Below, in pieces: positions 9,232-16,650 of a stretch of DNA of 56,053 bases. The notes under the pieces are model-generated. The model saw only the letters and a list, made by a program, of their open reading frames with translations. It searched no databases and was not told where the DNA came from. Each line of letters opens with the position of its first letter. Positions within the stretch are counted from its first letter, which is position 1. The translations under genes and the position numbers were made by a program. The stretch is from Roseobacter sp. MED193 (GTDB lineage: Bacteria > Pseudomonadota > Alphaproteobacteria > Rhodobacterales > Rhodobacteraceae), in the NCBI RefSeq assembly GCF_000152965.1, contig NZ_CH902583.1, forward strand, positions 1,518,919 through 1,574,971, written 5' to 3'.

Positions 9232-9279
9232 GCCTCCGGCGGAAATATTTTTGGAAAGATGAAAGGGGGCGCCCCTTTC
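9232..9279 (+). repeat. interspersed intergenic repeat, copy 1
   Basis: The core GCCTCCGGCGGAAATATTTT continues to TGGAAAGATGA (9232-9262). A hairpin, GAAAGGGG-gcg-CCCCTTTC (9261-9279), overlaps its end. The same core, with variations, occurs at 10686-10713 and 48642-48672 in the opposite orientation. All three copies lie next to a gene end. I associate this element with Roseobacter-group genomes from general familiarity. Function unknown. Confidence 0.7.
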
Positions 9280-9298
9280 AAACGAGATGAGGAAGACC

Positions 9299-10681
9299 AT
9301 GGGCCAGACCCTGAATTGTATCTCTCCGATAGACGGATCCGTCTATGCCAGTCGCGAAACGCTCAGCCGGGATGAGGGCTTTGCTACTGCCAGCGCCGCC
9401 CGAGCCGCGCAAAAGGCCTGGGCCGCGCGCCCGCTGCAAGAACGCATTGATTTGGTGATGGCAGGCGTCGCCGCTGTCGGCGCCATGAATGATGAAATTG
9501 TGCCAGAATTGGCCCATATGATGGGGCGCCCGGTGCGCTACGGCGGCGAGTTCGGCGGCTTCAACGAGCGCAGCTCCTATATGGCCCAAATCGCTGAGAC
9601 AGCGCTGGCGGATATCGAAGTCGGCGAAGATGAAGACTTCAAACGCTATATCAAGCGGATCCCGCATGGGGTGGTCTTTATCGTTGCTCCCTGGAACTAC
9701 CCCTACATGACCGCGGTGAATACACTGGCCCCTGCTCTGATTGCAGGCAACACCGTGGTGTTGAAACATGCAACACAAACACTGCTGGTCGGCGAACGCA
9801 TCGCAGCGGCCTTTCACTCTGCTGGTGTTCCAGCTGATGTGTTCCAGAATGTATTTTTGGATCACGACACCACCTCGGCACTGATCGCAGACCGCGCCTT
9901 TGACTTCGTCAATTTTACTGGTTCGGTTGGCGGCGGACAGGCTATGGAGCGCGCCGCAGCAGGCACCTTCACCGGTGTCGGAACTGAGCTCGGCGGCAAG
10001 GATCCTGGCTATGTCATGGAAGACGCCGATCTGGATGCGGCCGTAGACACTTTGATCGACGGCGCCATGTTCAATGCCGGTCAGTGCTGCTGCGGTATCG
10101 AGCGTATCTATGTCCATGAAAGCCTCTATGATGATTTTGTCGCAAAGGCTGTGGAGATCGTCAAAACCTACAAACTGGGCAACCCGCTAGACGCCGACAC
10201 AACCATGGGCCCCATGGCCAATGTGCGTTTTGCAGCCGAAGTCCGCGCCCAGATCGATGAGGCCGTTGCCGCTGGCGCCACTGCCCATATCGACACCATG
10301 GAAGCAGATGACGGCGGTGCTTACCTGACACCACAGATCCTGACCGATGTGACCCACGAGATGCGGGTGATGCGCGATGAGAGCTTTGGCCCTGTTGTAG
10401 GCATAATGAAGGTCTCCTCGGATGAAGAGGCGCTTGCCCTGATGAATGACAGCGAGTTTGGTCTCACCGCCTCGCTCTGGACACGCGATCTTGACCGTGC
10501 CGTCCGCATTGGTGATGAGATCGAGACCGGCACCGTCTTCATGAACCGCGCAGACTATCTGGATCCGGGTCTGTGCTGGACCGGCTGCAAGAACACAGGC
10601 CGCGGTGGCGGTCTGTCGGTGATCGGGTATCAGAACCTCACCCGCCCCAAGAGCTACCACCTGAAAAAGCAGACAAGCTAA
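9299..10681 (+). CDS. aldehyde dehydrogenase family protein
   Basis: This 460-residue protein starts at the ATG behind GAGGAAG; an in-frame ATG four codons earlier is less well placed. It is an NAD(P)+-dependent ALDH with 'VAPWNYPYMTAVNTLAPAL' (cofactor cleft), 'NFTGSVGGG' (Rossmann glycine loop), 'GTELGGKDPGYV' (general-base glutamate) and 'NAGQCCCGIERIYVHE' (catalytic cysteine). It lies between the GS-like ligase and the iron alcohol dehydrogenase. The inferred role is oxidation of the aldehyde produced by the latter to a carboxylate. Confidence 0.93.
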   Translation: MGQTLNCISPIDGSVYASRETLSRDEGFATASAARAAQKAWAARPLQERIDLVMAGVAAVGAMNDEIVPELAHMMGRPVRYGGEFGGFNERSSYMAQIAETALADIEVGEDEDFKRYIKRIPHGVVFIVAPWNYPYMTAVNTLAPALIAGNTVVLKHATQTLLVGERIAAAFHSAGVPADVFQNVFLDHDTTSALIADRAFDFVNFTGSVGGGQAMERAAAGTFTGVGTELGGKDPGYVMEDADLDAAVDTLIDGAMFNAGQCCCGIERIYVHESLYDDFVAKAVEIVKTYKLGNPLDADTTMGPMANVRFAAEVRAQIDEAVAAGATAHIDTMEADDGGAYLTPQILTDVTHEMRVMRDESFGPVVGIMKVSSDEEALALMNDSEFGLTASLWTRDLDRAVRIGDEIETGTVFMNRADYLDPGLCWTGCKNTGRGGGLSVIGYQNLTRPKSYHLKKQTS

Positions 10682-10685
10682 CATA

Positions 10686-10746
10686 TCATCTTTCTAGAAA
10701 TATTCCGGGGGAGCTTGCCGTAAGGCAAGCGGGGGCAGCGCCCCCT
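10686..10746 (-). repeat. interspersed intergenic repeat, copy 2, with two hairpins
   Basis: TCATCTTTCTAGAAATATTC at 10686 onward is the reverse-oriented variant of the copy at 9232. It is followed by the perfect stem GCTTGCC-gtaa-GGCAAGC (10713-10730) and GGGGGC-agc-GCCCCC (10731-10745). The element fills the gap between the ALDH and alcohol dehydrogenase genes. Confidence 0.68.
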
Positions 10747-10773
10747 CCCCGGTCTCAATACAGGAACACGCAG

Positions 10774-11919
10774 ATGTCTCTCGTTGGAAACTGGTCCTAT
10801 CCGACCGCAATCAAATTCGGCGCAGGCCGGATCAAAGAACTGGGCGATGCCTGTGCCGCCGCCGGTATCAAGAAACCACTGCTGGTCACTGACAAGGGCC
10901 TGGCAGATCTGCCCGTCACCCAAGGCACCCTCGACATAATGGAGGCCGCAGGCCTGGGTCGTGGTATGTTCTTTGAGGTCGATCCCAACCCAAATGAAAA
11001 AAACCTCGAAGCAGGTGTCGAAGCCTATAAGGCCGGCGGCCATGACGGTGTGATCGCCTTTGGCGGCGGCTCGGGCCTAGATCTGGGCAAGATGGTTGCC
11101 TTCATGTGCGGCCAAACCCGCCCAGTCTGGGATTTTGAAGACATCGGCGATTGGTGGACCCGCGCCGATGCTGATGCCATTGCACCCATCATCGCCGTGC
11201 CCACAACGGCCGGCACCGGTTCCGAAGTGGGCCGCGCCTCTGTGATCACCGACAGCGTCAGCCATGTCAAAAAGATCATTTTCCACCCCAAAGTGCTGCC
11301 TGCCGTAGTGATCTGTGATCCTGAGCTCACCGTTGGCATGCCACAATTCATCACCGCCGGCACCGGCCTTGACGCCTTTGCACATTGCGTCGAGGCTTTT
11401 TCCTCGCCCCATTACCATCCGATGAGCCAGGGCATCGCGCTGGAAGGCATGCGTCTGGTCAAGGACTACCTGCCGCGCGCCTATGCCGACGGCACCGATA
11501 TCGAAGCCCGCGCACAGATGATGTCGGCGGCGGCCATGGGGGCCACGGGTTTTCAAAAGGGCCTTGGTGCCATCCACGCCATGAGCCACCCCATTGGAGC
11601 CCATTTCAACACCCACCACGGAACCACCAATGCCGTTTGTATGCCAGCGGTGCTCGCCTTCAACGCGTCCGCAATTGCCGAACGGTTCAACATGGCCGCA
11701 GCTTATCTCGGCATTGAAGGCGGTTTTGAAGGCTTCTGCGCCTATGTGCAGGAGTTGAACGACAGCCTTGGCATCCCCCGCAAACTCTCCGATCTGGGTG
11801 TGACCGAAGCCTCGATCCCCGATCTGGTCAAAGGGGCGATCATTGACCCCTCTTGCGGTGGCAACCCGATCGAGCTGACCGAGGCCAATCTAACCCAGCT
11901 GTTTAAAGCCGCGTTGTAG
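10774..11919 (+). CDS. iron-containing alcohol dehydrogenase
   Basis: This 381-residue group III (Fe-dependent) alcohol dehydrogenase starts at the ATG preceded by AGGAA; reading-frame extension upstream crosses the repeat and is not coding. Motifs are 'FGGGSGLDLGKMVA' (NAD+ binding), 'PTTAGTGSEVG', and metal ligands in 'DAFAHCVEAF' and 'GAIHAMSHPIGAHFNTHHG'. It is the last gene of the operon begun at 3811. The inferred reaction is oxidation of an alcohol, possibly glutamylated, to the aldehyde used by the upstream ALDH. Pairing of a gamma-glutamyl ligase with ALDH and ADH recalls the isopropylamine/alaninol pathway of Pseudomonas. The link is inference. Confidence 0.92.
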   Translation: MSLVGNWSYPTAIKFGAGRIKELGDACAAAGIKKPLLVTDKGLADLPVTQGTLDIMEAAGLGRGMFFEVDPNPNEKNLEAGVEAYKAGGHDGVIAFGGGSGLDLGKMVAFMCGQTRPVWDFEDIGDWWTRADADAIAPIIAVPTTAGTGSEVGRASVITDSVSHVKKIIFHPKVLPAVVICDPELTVGMPQFITAGTGLDAFAHCVEAFSSPHYHPMSQGIALEGMRLVKDYLPRAYADGTDIEARAQMMSAAAMGATGFQKGLGAIHAMSHPIGAHFNTHHGTTNAVCMPAVLAFNASAIAERFNMAAAYLGIEGGFEGFCAYVQELNDSLGIPRKLSDLGVTEASIPDLVKGAIIDPSCGGNPIELTEANLTQLFKAAL

Positions 11920-12048
11920 TCCCAGAAGTCGCTTAGATCTCCTGCTTCTCGGTCTCCGGCCGGGGAGCATTTAATGCATAAATATGGGTCGTAAATTGGG
12001 GAGAATACGCCTAACGAATGACCAAGCGTTTGACGACAGAGGTTCCAG

Positions 12049-12189
12049 ATGGAAATCATTTTGGAAGCCTGCATGGATTTCATCCAGCGCATTTTCCAGA
12101 GACATAGGATTCTAAAGGCCTTTCTTATGGCACTTATCTTTATGGTTGGAAGTGGGTTGGTTTACATCGAATGGTCGGGTGTTAAATAG
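12049..12189 (+). CDS. putative 46-residue membrane protein
   Basis: An ATG preceded by AGAGG at six bases opens a 46-codon frame in the 307-base gap between the iron alcohol dehydrogenase and the LacI-type repressor. It has an amphipathic start ('MEIILEACMDFIQR'), a basic stretch ('QRHRILK') and one hydrophobic segment ('AFLMALIFMVGSGLVYI'), consistent with a single-span membrane protein with the N-terminus inside. I do not recognise a family. The composition and ribosome binding site favour a real gene, but conservation is untested. Confidence 0.5.
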   Translation: MEIILEACMDFIQRIFQRHRILKAFLMALIFMVGSGLVYIEWSGVK

Positions 12190-12226
12190 TACCGCGTTTT
12201 GCCTGACCAATAGAAAACGCAGGCAC

Positions 12227-13231
12227 CTAAAGTGACTGGCCCAAACTGATACGAGGGCTGAGCGTCTCGCAGATCGGCGCCAGCTCGGATTTGCTGTCGC
12301 GCGCTTCCAACAAGATCTCAGCCGCGCGCTCGCCAATTTCACGGCGACAGGCATCAGTTGTCGCCAGCTCCAGCGGCAGGCCCTCAAGGATCTGTAGATT
12401 GTTGAAACCAGCCAGGGCCACATCCTGCGGCACACTCAGCCCAGCAGCCAAACAGTGCATATAGCCCCCAACACTCATCACATCACTGGAATAATAGATG
12501 CACTCCAGATCTGGGTGTCGGTCCAACATTTGGGCCGTCAGCTGCCGTCCAGTCGCGATCGAGCTGTCGCCAGAATAATGCTCCACATCAACCAAGGACA
12601 GGTCCTGTGCTGTCAAGGCTTCGATAAAGCCGTCAAACCGCTTACGGGCCCGAAAATCTTGTGGCATCTTGGTTCCGATAAAGCCAATACGCCGATAGCC
12701 ATGGGACAGAATTTGCGCGGCCATGTCCCGCCCCGCCTGCAGGTGAGAGATCCCAACGCAGTGGCGCAGCGGCGTGCCATCCACATCCATCACTTCCACT
12801 ACTGGGCAATCCGCCTGGGCCAACATGCGACGGGTTGCATCGTTGTGCTCCAGCCCGGCCACGATCAGCCCAGAGGGTCGCCAGCTGAGCATCTCGCGGA
12901 TGACCTCTTCTTCCTCGTCCAACTCATAGCCAGAAATCCCGACCACCGGTTTAAGCGGGCTTTGTTTCAGGACTGAAGAAATCCCCGACAACACCTCTGG
13001 AAAGACAAAACTGTTGAGCGATGGCACCACCACGGCGACCAGGTTCACCGATTGCGAAGACAAGGAGCCAGCTATCCGGTTTGGCACATAGCCATGGGCG
13101 CGGGCAATCTCTTCGATTTTGGCGCGGGTTGATTTGGAAACATCCGGTGCCCCACGCAATGCGCGGCTGGCCGTCATCTCGCTCACACCAGCAAGCTGGG
13201 CAACATCCTTTAGGAGCATCTTTTTAGTCAT
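12227..13231 (-). CDS. LacI family transcriptional regulator (GntR-like)
   Basis: This 334-residue protein starts at the ATG at 13231, because the LacI-type helix-turn-helix ('LKDVAQLAGVSEMTASRALRG') must sit at the extreme N-terminus. It is followed by the hinge ('NRIAGSLSSQSVNLVAVVVPSL') and a periplasmic-binding-protein-like effector domain ('GRDMAAQILSHGYRRIGFIG'). The length and HTH resemble GntR, the gluconate repressor. It is divergent from gap with two palindromes between them, so GAPDH is the probable target along with its own promoter. The effector, probably a sugar acid or sugar phosphate, is inferred only. Confidence 0.93.
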   Translation of the reverse strand: MTKKMLLKDVAQLAGVSEMTASRALRGAPDVSKSTRAKIEEIARAHGYVPNRIAGSLSSQSVNLVAVVVPSLNSFVFPEVLSGISSVLKQSPLKPVVGISGYELDEEEEVIREMLSWRPSGLIVAGLEHNDATRRMLAQADCPVVEVMDVDGTPLRHCVGISHLQAGRDMAAQILSHGYRRIGFIGTKMPQDFRARKRFDGFIEALTAQDLSLVDVEHYSGDSSIATGRQLTAQMLDRHPDLECIYYSSDVMSVGGYMHCLAAGLSVPQDVALAGFNNLQILEGLPLELATTDACRREIGERAAEILLEARDSKSELAPICETLSPRISLGQSL

Positions 13232-13314
13232 CTGCTTATGGTCTTGCACTTCGCGTCTCACTGCAAGGGCAGCAAACAAAAATGACCAGATTGAGGGTTG
13301 CTATTTCTCTCCGT

Positions 13315-13346
13315 TATCGATACCGATACATAATGTTAGCGATAAC
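13315..13346. promoter_or_regulatory. two LacI-type operator palindromes
   Basis: TATCG-atac-CGATA (13315-13328, perfect 5-bp arms) and GTTA-gcga-TAAC (13335-13346) lie in the gap between the repressor and gap, centred 19 bases apart. Size, central CG and symmetry match LacI/GntR-family operators. Binding by the adjacent repressor is inferred. Confidence 0.6.
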
Positions 13347-13418
13347 GAATGTTCTTCAATATCGCCAGCTCAAAACAAACGTTCACCCCGCCCCCTTGTC
13401 GCATATCGGAGCCTTAAC

Positions 13419-14423
13419 ATGACCCTCAAAATCGCAATCAATGGATTTGGCCGCATTGGCCGTGGGGTGTTACGCGCACTGTTGGAAAGCGGTGCCAAGG
13501 ATATTGAAGTGGTGGCCATCAATGATCTGGCCCCAGCTGCTACCCTGGCGCATCTGCTGAAATACGACTCGGTGCATGGTCGGGTAAAGACCACAGTCGC
13601 CCATGGCGAGGACCAGATGACCGTGGGCGGCAAGCCGATTCGCCTGACCGCGATCCGAGACCCCAAGGCCTTACCCTGGTCGGATGTAGATATCGCCTTT
13701 GAATGTACCGGACACTTTACCTCCCATGCGGCCGCCTCGGCCCATTTGGGCAATGGATCCAAACGCGTGTTGCTTTCTGCCCCTGGCAAAGAGATGGATC
13801 GCACCGTGGTCTACGGTGTAAACCACAGCGATCTGACATCACAGGATCTGATTGTCTCAAATGCCTCCTGCACCACAAACTGCCTGGCACCCCTGGCGCA
13901 GGTCCTGGACCAGAGCTTCGGCATTCAGACTGGGTATATGACCACCATCCACGCCTATACTGGTGATCAGCCCACACACGACAGCCCCCATAGCGATCTT
14001 TACCGTGGACGCGCTGCCGCTCTGTCGATGGTGCCAACCTCCACCGGGGCGGCCCGTGCCATCGCCGAGGTACTGCCACAGCTCAAAGGGCGCCTCGAAG
14101 GCTCTGCCATCCGCGTGCCTACCCCAAATGTGTCCGTGGTGGATTTGAGCTTCATGCCCGAACGCCCCGCAACCGTGGAGCAGATCAATGCAGCGGTCCA
14201 AGCAGCGGCCAACGGGCCTCTCCAAGGCGTCCTCTCCTATGAGACCGACCCAATGGTTTCGGTGGATTTCAATCACGACCCACATTCGTCCTGTTTCGCA
14301 GCGACCCAGACCTCGGTAACGGCCGGTGGACTGGTTCGTGTTGTCAGCTGGTATGACAATGAATGGGGTTTTTCCAACCGGATGCTGGACACCGGACGAC
14401 ATATGGGCTGCCTGCTCAAATAA
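13419..14423 (+). CDS. gap: type I glyceraldehyde-3-phosphate dehydrogenase
   Basis: This 334-residue protein starts at the ATG opening 'MTLKIAINGFGRIGRG', the canonical NAD-binding beginning; the longer upstream frame is not coding. The catalytic cysteine lies in 'ASCTTNCLAP', and the C-terminal 'SWYDNEWGFSNRMLD' is typical. The acidic residue in 'VAINDLA' favours NAD+ over NADP+. The enzyme oxidatively phosphorylates glyceraldehyde-3-phosphate in central carbon metabolism. It is not clustered with pgk, and its own LacI-type repressor suggests a regulated second copy rather than the housekeeping one. Confidence 0.96.
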   Translation: MTLKIAINGFGRIGRGVLRALLESGAKDIEVVAINDLAPAATLAHLLKYDSVHGRVKTTVAHGEDQMTVGGKPIRLTAIRDPKALPWSDVDIAFECTGHFTSHAAASAHLGNGSKRVLLSAPGKEMDRTVVYGVNHSDLTSQDLIVSNASCTTNCLAPLAQVLDQSFGIQTGYMTTIHAYTGDQPTHDSPHSDLYRGRAAALSMVPTSTGAARAIAEVLPQLKGRLEGSAIRVPTPNVSVVDLSFMPERPATVEQINAAVQAAANGPLQGVLSYETDPMVSVDFNHDPHSSCFAATQTSVTAGGLVRVVSWYDNEWGFSNRMLDTGRHMGCLLK

Positions 14424-14462
14424 GCCTAACCAGCGCCCTTGATGTTAAACCAAACCCCCAAC

Positions 14463-14489
14463 GCCAGGCCTCCGCAGGTCTGGCTTTTT
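14463..14489 (+). terminator. intrinsic terminator of gap
   Basis: GCCAGGCCT-ccgc-AGGTCTGGC (9-bp stem with one G-T pair) is followed by TTTTT, 40 bases beyond the gap stop codon. Confidence 0.88.
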
Positions 14490-14548
14490 CTTGCCTTTTT
14501 GCGTCAAGAAGTGGCACTCTGACGGGATGCTGATAGGGGAGAAAGCAG

Positions 14549-16546
14549 CTGAAATCCGTCCGTCTCAGATTGCTGGTGCTGGCCCTTCTGCCCCTCGCCG
14601 TATTGATGCCGCTGCTGCTGACATTGGCGATGGCGCGGTGGAATGCCGATTATGACGCCGTCCTCATCGCCAAGGTCGAAAGCGATCTGCGCATTGCCGA
14701 GCAATATCTGGGTCACCTGCAAACTGGCAGTGCCGAAAGCCTGCGCAGCATTGCCAATTCAACCGCATTTCAACAGGCGCTTGCCAAAGGCCCTGCGGCA
14801 GTGCGCTCTCACCTTGAGGCCCTGCGCGGCGACTTGGAGTTGGATTTCCTCGAGTATCTCACGCTTGCAGATCTGACCCCACCTCTGGGGCAATGGCCAG
14901 TTATCCAGGCCGCGACACAGGGGCAGCGCGCCTCGCAGATTGATATTTTCACTGCTGAGGATCTTGCCAATGTCGCCCCGCATCTGGCGGATCAGGCCCG
15001 CATTCCACTGATCGACACCGAAGCGGCCGAACCAACCTCGCGCGAGGTTGAGGACAGGGGCATGGTCCTACATACCGCCGCACCGGTCGCTCTCTTGGGC
15101 CATCACGGCGTGCTGCGCGGTGGCCGTTTGCTCAACCGCAACCTTGGTTTTATCGACACGCTGAATGCGCTGGTCTACCTCGGCGGACCCGCTGAAAAGA
15201 ACCGTCAGGGCACAGCAACCCTGTTTCTAGAGGACACTCGGATCTCCACCAATGTGCGCCTGTTTGAGGATGTCCGCGCCCTGGGCACCCGTGTCTCAGC
15301 GGTGGTGCGCAACAAGGTTCTGGGGGAGGGGCAGACCTGGCTTAATCGGGCTTTTGTGGTCAATGATTGGTACATCTCGGGCTATCTGCCCCTGACTGAC
15401 AGCTACGGCACGCGGGTGGGGATGCTCTATGTCGGTTTTCTAGAGGCCCCCTACACTGCCGCAAAACGGAACGCATATTGGACCATCGTCGCAGTTTTCC
15501 TGGCTGTCCTTGTGCTATCTGCCCCCCTGTTCTTGTGGCTCGCCAAAGGGATCTTTTCACCACTGGAACGCATGAGCCTCACCATGAAACGGGTCGAACG
15601 TGGCGATCTGGCGGCGCGCAATGGCAATATCGGACGGCAGGATGAAATCGGCCAGGTTGCCAGGCATCTGGACAGTCTGCTGGACCAAATCCAAGAGCGC
15701 GATCAGCGCCTGCGCGATTGGGCGGGAGAGTTGAACCAGAGGGTTGACCGGCGCACAATCGAATTGCGGGCGGCCAACGAAAAGCTCGAGGAAACATTCA
15801 AGCAATTGGTGATGAGCGAGAAGCTCGCCTCCATTGGGGAAATCACCGCTGGGGTCGCCCATGAAATCAACAACCCCGTGGCCGTGATCCAGGGCAACGT
15901 CGATGTCATGCGTATGACGCTGGGCCCCGCAGCCAAGGAGGTAGGAACAGAACTCGACCTCATCGACAATCAGGTCATGCGCATTGGAGCCATTGTTGGC
16001 AGGTTGTTGCAGTTTGCCCGCCCCTCGGAGTTTGGTACTTTTGAAGAGAGCCTGGACCTTGCGCCCCTGGTGAGTGACTGCCTCGTGCTGGTGGACCATG
16101 TGATCTCCCGGCAGGCAATTCAGGTGGAAAAGCAGTTCGACCAGGGAACGCAGCCGGTTCCGCCGGTTCGCATCGACCCCGGAGAGTTGCAACAGGTGGT
16201 GATCAATCTCATCCTCAATGCAGCGCAGGCCATGGAAGGCCCCGGCCTTCTACGCTTGTCCCTGGAATCCTCTTCCCGCGACGGGCGCGATGGTGCCTTG
16301 CTGACAGTTGCTGACACCGGCTGCGGTATAGCAGAGGATAATCTTGCTGCAGTGTTCAACCCGTTTTACACTACCAAACTTGGTGAAGGCACCGGTCTGG
16401 GCCTATCGATCAGCCAAACCTTGATCCAGCGGGCGGGCGGGATCATTACTGCACGCAACCGGAAATCTGGAGGAGCGGCCTTCTCCATCTGGCTACCCTC
16501 GGCACAGAATGCGCCGATTGAGGCCAGCAACAAAGCTGCCGAATAA
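14549..16546 (+). CDS. sensor histidine kinase with periplasmic domain, HAMP and HATPase (CTG start)
   Basis: The best start is CTG at 14549, seven bases after GGGGAG, giving 665 residues beginning 'MKSVRLRLLVLALLPLAV'. The first conventional alternative, TTG at 14570, would cut away the positive residues before the first membrane span. Order: TM1 (about 7-27), a periplasmic Cache-like sensor of about 270 residues, TM2 (about 310-332), HAMP, coiled coil, HisKA with phosphoacceptor H438 in 'GVAHEINNP', and HATPase ('LNAAQA', 'DTGCGI', 'GTGLGLSIS'). The layout is DctB-like. It converges on the response regulator at 16651-18033, its probable partner. The signal is unknown. Confidence 0.9.
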   Translation: MKSVRLRLLVLALLPLAVLMPLLLTLAMARWNADYDAVLIAKVESDLRIAEQYLGHLQTGSAESLRSIANSTAFQQALAKGPAAVRSHLEALRGDLELDFLEYLTLADLTPPLGQWPVIQAATQGQRASQIDIFTAEDLANVAPHLADQARIPLIDTEAAEPTSREVEDRGMVLHTAAPVALLGHHGVLRGGRLLNRNLGFIDTLNALVYLGGPAEKNRQGTATLFLEDTRISTNVRLFEDVRALGTRVSAVVRNKVLGEGQTWLNRAFVVNDWYISGYLPLTDSYGTRVGMLYVGFLEAPYTAAKRNAYWTIVAVFLAVLVLSAPLFLWLAKGIFSPLERMSLTMKRVERGDLAARNGNIGRQDEIGQVARHLDSLLDQIQERDQRLRDWAGELNQRVDRRTIELRAANEKLEETFKQLVMSEKLASIGEITAGVAHEINNPVAVIQGNVDVMRMTLGPAAKEVGTELDLIDNQVMRIGAIVGRLLQFARPSEFGTFEESLDLAPLVSDCLVLVDHVISRQAIQVEKQFDQGTQPVPPVRIDPGELQQVVINLILNAAQAMEGPGLLRLSLESSSRDGRDGALLTVADTGCGIAEDNLAAVFNPFYTTKLGEGTGLGLSISQTLIQRAGGIITARNRKSGGAAFSIWLPSAQNAPIEASNKAAE

Positions 16547-16650
16547 ACGTCCGGCCTTCGTTTGCCCCGTTCTTGACGCCAACAGGCACTGCACCGCGGG
16601 CGCCTAGCGTCAGCAAACTTTGCCGAAAAATGGCGCCCAGTTCGCTCGCT

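Noticed and set aside
14512-14530. Sigma-54 -24 element (TGGCAC) before the kinase
   Set aside because: No TTGC-type -12 element follows at the required spacing, and the position is too close to the ribosome binding site.
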